A stretch of DNA of 64,000 nucleotides from Tetradesmus obliquus (Eukaryota > Chlorophyta > Chlorophyceae > Sphaeropleales > Scenedesmaceae), in the NCBI GenBank assembly GCA_030272155.1, contig CP126193.1:62001-126000 (forward strand). The letters are read 5' to 3'. The notes under the pieces were generated by a model. It searched no databases. It saw only the letters and a list, made by a program, of their open reading frames with translations, and was not told the origin of the DNA. Both the position numbers and the translations under genes were made by a program. Below, one piece after another: positions 60,464-64,000 of this stretch; position 1 is the first letter of the stretch, and each line of letters starts with the position of its first letter.

Positions 60464-61496
60464 AGCAGGCTCAGCAGACAGCATTACTCTTCTTGGCAAA
60501 TACTACTGTCTCAGCGTTGACCAACAAGCATCGAGCGTATACATGAGATGTGGAACATGCACTGCCCGCCCTTCTGGCAACAGTGCGCAGGCAACGTCTT
60601 GTGGGCCACGGGTGCAGCAGCAATGCACTGGCATGGAACGTTGAATTTTGCAGAAAGCAGCATGTCATGTTTAGTCTTGTTACATGTATGTTCTGTTAGA
60701 AGCTCTTACAGCAGCAAGCGGCTGGTGAATCGGACGTGCATCCTTTCCAGGCAACTTAACCAGTCAACAACCTGCTTTGAAGTGACCTGTGATTTCCCAA
60801 GCGGCTTGGGTTTGTAGGCAGATGATTATATGTGAGCACTGTATTTGTGATGCTGGGCCGACATGCAATGTCGCTTTTGGCTGCATGGAACACGGTCACG
60901 CAACCAGGGAATTTGGCACAGCAGACCGGCTGACATTGTTAGTGACCATGCACGCAGCGGTTGGGCGTGTCAATTTGGCTCAGTTTGTTCCTGCCAGGGC
61001 CATGTGGTTGTGCGTATGATGTGTCTATGTTGTACACACCAGTTATCGCCATTGCAAGCACACCCATTCGAACCAGTCGACGTGATGCATTGGAGGCAGA
61101 TAGGCCAATCACAGTGTGCTGGGTGAATCCCAAATTTGCAAACGAACCCGATGCTGCTTTCTGTGTGTGGTTTGCAACTTTGTAACCAACTTCTGCAACT
61201 CTGGGCTCAATTGGCCGTGTTACCTGACACACCACTTGTGAAGTTTGACTTGGGAACGGCATGGACAATGAGAGCAGGCAGGGTCCAGCTGCCCCAAAAC
61301 CTGCAAGCTCTGCGAAGTGGCCCGATGCCGATCTTCAGCTGGTCTTGCAGGCACTATACTACCTTCTCGTATCACATATTATCTGATCAGCCGCTTTGCG
61401 TCGCATGGCCACGCGTAGGGCTTCAAGGTTCCGGGCATTGTTCTCTCCAAGTTGATCGATCAAGAAAACGTCGTTTGACAACGTTGTGCAGCAGTC
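60464..61496. other. Intergenic stretch, no gene seen
   Basis: Contains SAS-6-like 3' UTR and the promoter of the Tim17-family gene. A TGTAA overlaps the SAS-6-like stop codon itself (60459-60463) and another lies near 61182. Confidence 0.45.
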
Positions 61497-62679
61497 ATGC
61501 CTGCCAGCAACCGTAGACCGCTGTACAGCGATGAGGAGCTGCAAGCTGGTGCCTCAGCTGCTGCTGTTGCTGCTGCTGCAACCCCAGCCTTGGCAGCTGC
61601 TTCCTCTCCAGTGCAGCCTGCGCTGAACAGCACAGAACCCGCACTTGTACAGGCAGGGGATACTCCCTTTCGTCAACCATGCACCCTGAAGGGTGTGGCA
61701 TCGGCAGCATATGCTGGTGCGTGCTGGATGCTGCTGCCACTGCTGCTGGGCTAGGTGTTTGTCTGAGGTGACAGCTGCTTGCTTGTCTGGTCGCTGCACT
61801 GCATTACAACATGCATTTTGGCCGCCAAGGGCTGTCAGCTTCACGCTTGTCACGTGTGCGTGTTGCTGTGCAGGTGCGCTGGGCTACTTCCTGGGCTTTG
61901 TGCCTGCAGCCATCAAGTTCAAGGGCCGCCAGTGGGGCATGGTGCATGTGCAGGGCGTGGCGTCAGCCTCGCAGCTGGCCGTCATGAGCGGCATGTACAC
62001 CGCGGTGCACTGCATCTGCCAGCGCATCCGCAGCGTGGAGGACGGCTGGAACAGGGGCATCGCGGGCTGCAGCACAGGCCTGGTGCTGGGCTGGAAGGCA
62101 GGGCCCTGGTCAGCGCTGCAGTCCTGCGCCGGCATTGGCCTGCTGTCCGCGCTGATCGACCTGGGGGGAGGGGCAGCAGAGGCAGCAGAGGCGAGCATGC
62201 TGGGCCAACTGCAGCAGGCGCAGCAGCAGTGCCAGCTGCATGATACAACAGTAGCAGGTACTCCCCTTGATTTCCTGGCACCGCTGCTGGCGTCGATAGG
62301 TCGGCGGCAAACGCAGCAGCAGCGGCTTTTGCAGCAGCAGACTGTGCAGCTGCAGCAGGACACGGTTCAGCCTGGCAGCAGCAGCAGCAATCCTGCAGGC
62401 TGGCAGTTTGGGCAGCAGCATCTACAGCAGCAAGCACTTGCAGTGTTTCAGGCAAACGGCCTGCAGCCTGCTGTGCGGCAGCTCAACGCAGCAGCACAGC
62501 TGCTGGTGGCAGCTCCCCCGCTGGCATTTTTGAGTGCCTGCTGCAGCAGCCCAGCAACGCCAGACCAGCCGCTGTCACGAGCAGCGGCCGCAGCAGGAGG
62601 GCACGTGCACGCAGTGGATGCTTGTGCAGTAGCAGCTGCAGATGTGCTGGTTGGTAGGAGGAACGGCAGGCGGCACTGA
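61497..62679 (+). CDS. Tim17/Tim22/Tim23-family membrane protein
   Basis: Two exons (61497-61716, 61874-62679) join in phase to 341 residues. The core crosses the splice site: TLKGVASAAYAGALGYFLGF, QWGMVHVQGVASASQLAVMS, GMYTAVHCICQRIRSVEDGW, NRGIAGCSTGLVLGWKAGPW and ALQSCAGIGLLSALIDL. The four Gly/Ala-rich helices, the RxxxDxWN-like loop (IRSVEDGWNRGIAG) and the TG pair before the third helix are the Tim17 superfamily pattern. Members sit in mitochondrial inner membranes or chloroplast envelopes as protein or amino-acid pores (TIM22, OEP16, HP20/HP30). The C-terminal 170 residues are Gln-rich low complexity ending in a His/Ala/Arg stretch, far longer than in standard Tim22, and the N-terminal 60 residues are Ala-rich. 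The exact subfamily and compartment are unclear. Confidence 0.72.
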
Positions 62680-63890
62680 CATTGCACCAGGCAGCACAAC
62701 GGACGGCTGGGATGTCCTTTGGGTGCCCTCTGGCCACCGCCGCCAGTTTACTCTGGATTGCATGCATGAGGGCTCCAGACGCAAGAGACATGGTGCCCAA
62801 TCTTGCATCGTGTTCTATTGTGCGCCTCACTCTCTTTTTATTCATCACAGGCCGTGTGTTGCTTGAAAGTGTGGTGCATATTGTCTGCATATGCTGCGTG
62901 GACGCACGTGCATGTGTAACTGACTGTTTTTGAAACGGCTACGACGCGTATGTGCAGTGCTGTTGATCTCACATTCATGCCAGCAGCTTCTATGCATCAC
63001 TCAGATGCATGCGCAGCCCACGGGCTGAGCAGCATTGTGTTGGGAGAAGTTGAGTTGAAGCTTTATTGGTGGCAGCCTAGAAGTCAGATCCTCACAGGTG
63101 CTTGGCCAAATCCCAGAGCATACATCAGGTGTCTTGAAGATGGACGCAATACGGTTGTTGCGCACATACGTGCATGTACAGCTTGCTCTGTCCTGGCACA
63201 TGCCGCTGGTGCGGTCATTGTGGCTGTCTGAAGCCATCTGAGCTGACGACTGGACCCACTGGGCATGGCATGTGCAACTCTCTTCATGGCCTGGTGAAAG
63301 TTGTCTCAGCGGATTTCTTGCATGCAGCATGGTACCTATAGTTTCGCTGGCGCAGGTGTACAGACGTATGCAATGTAAAGTACCCTCCTTTTCAAGTCAC
63401 CAAGTTTTCAGCACCGTGGCTGTTAGATAACCTGTGTGATGGTTACATAACTCCGCCCATGCACGTTGAAACCCTTAACACCAATGGGCGACCAACATTG
63501 GCCAGCAAGCACAAAACAGCACACCATAGCTGTCAGCAGGTTCTTGACTCCGCTAGCCACTGCTGCTTGTCCCTATCTACTAGATAGGTGTTGAACACCC
63601 AATGCCGCCGTTACTACAGTGATCTTATAAAATGCATGAAGTCTACCCTCTGAAACATCTTGATTCAACACGCAGTTGTCAGTTCTTCCTTGTGTGCACA
63701 CACAAACATACCACCCCACAGTGTATGATTATTCCAGCCATATGCAGCCCTCCAGAAATTCGGCAAACACGGATTCCAGCACAGGCCAAGCCGCCAGGCT
63801 GGCTGGGCTTGGTGCAGCTGCAAGTGGTGTCACCACCTGCAGCGTGCATTGCAGCTTGCTAGCAGCAAGGCTGTGTGTGCTGGGCCTGGC
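62680..63890. other. Convergent intergenic region near the right edge
   Basis: No gene seen. Holds 3' UTRs of the Tim17-family gene and of the partial minus-strand gene. Plus-strand TGTAA occurs near 62913 and 63374. Confidence 0.45.
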
Positions 63891-64000
63891 TCAGTAGCCG
63901 GAGCCGTTATCCTCCAGGTCGTTGGTCTTCCTGGGGCGCAGCAGCTCGCCCCAGTCGCTGCTGTCATCCAGGTCACCTGCAGCAGCGGCAGCAGCAGTGG
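63891..64000 (-). CDS. Last exon of a minus-strand gene cut by the window edge
   Basis: On the minus strand a CTGCTGCAG acceptor ends at 63977 and is followed by an exon at 63976-63891 encoding DLDDSSDWGELLRPRKTNDL then EDNGSGY and a stop, entered in phase 1. The upstream bases to 64000 look like intron with CTG triplets. The tail is acidic and polar. I do not recognise the family from 27 residues. Confidence 0.45.
   Translation of the reverse strand, partial: TAAAAAAGDLDDSSDWGELLRPRKTNDLEDNGSGY

Overview
This window reads as nuclear DNA of a green alga, probably Chlorophyceae and possibly a Sphaeropleales (Scenedesmus-like) lineage. The taxon is inferred from gene content, not from a search. 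Protein-coding genes are broken by many short GT-AG introns. Exons are GC-rich, CAG/CTG triplets are everywhere, and poly-Q, poly-A and poly-S runs are common. TGTAA-type poly(A) signals lie downstream of many stops. Chloroplast-targeted proteins (a DAR GTPase and ribosomal protein uL18) sit beside ordinary eukaryotic housekeeping genes. There are no operons or ribosome binding sites. I rebuilt each gene by joining exons at canonical splice sites and checking that codon phase carries across every junction.

Layout. 0.7-2.9 kb (+): chloroplast DAR GTPase. 4.0-8.4 kb (-): three-repeat MYB protein, 5' end unresolved. 10.0-13.7 kb (-): NOC4 ribosome-biogenesis factor. 14.1-17.0 kb (+): BTB/POZ protein, divergent from NOC4. 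18.7-19.4 kb (+): small secreted protein of unknown function. 21.1-24.6 kb (+): F-box/LRR protein. 25.5-32.5 kb (+): a family 2 glycosyltransferase fused to a family 9 glycoside-hydrolase domain. 33.2-36.0 kb (+): DIM1 rRNA dimethylase. 36.9-38.8 kb (-): tandem two-domain MAPR/cytochrome b5-like protein. 39.1-41.6 kb (-): ALG10. 42.1-42.7 kb (+): VMA22/CCDC115-like V-ATPase assembly factor. 43.7-45.8 kb (-): chloroplast uL18. 47.2-50.5 kb (-): PfkB-family kinase. 52.6-55.0 kb (+): AP2 factor. 58.5-60.5 kb (+): SAS-6-like protein. 61.5-62.7 kb (+): Tim17/22/23-family protein. A last exon of a minus-strand gene lies at the right edge.

The outstanding locus is the 15-exon, 1262-residue GT2-GH9 fusion. 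The glycosyltransferase half keeps all its catalytic motifs (DDG, DAD, TED, QRSRW). The GH9 half keeps the family fold signatures but has lost the catalytic base Asp (DAGD became DDGG) and the catalytic acid Glu (now Asn). It therefore looks like a membrane polysaccharide synthase with a built-in pseudo-cellulase on its C-terminus. It recalls the separate CESA/KORRIGAN pair of plants, the BcsA/BcsZ pair of bacteria, and the tunicate CesA-GH6 fusion, but with a different hydrolase family and apparently without hydrolytic activity.

Other notable points are a tandem double MAPR protein, a SAS-6 head domain without its long coiled coil, micro-exons inside the AP2 domain, a degraded LINE-like fragment, and the recurrent use of (CTG)n as the pyrimidine tract ahead of splice acceptors. 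Several genes serve ribosome biogenesis or translation (DAR GTPase, NOC4, DIM1, uL18), but nothing in the sequence shows that they are co-regulated.
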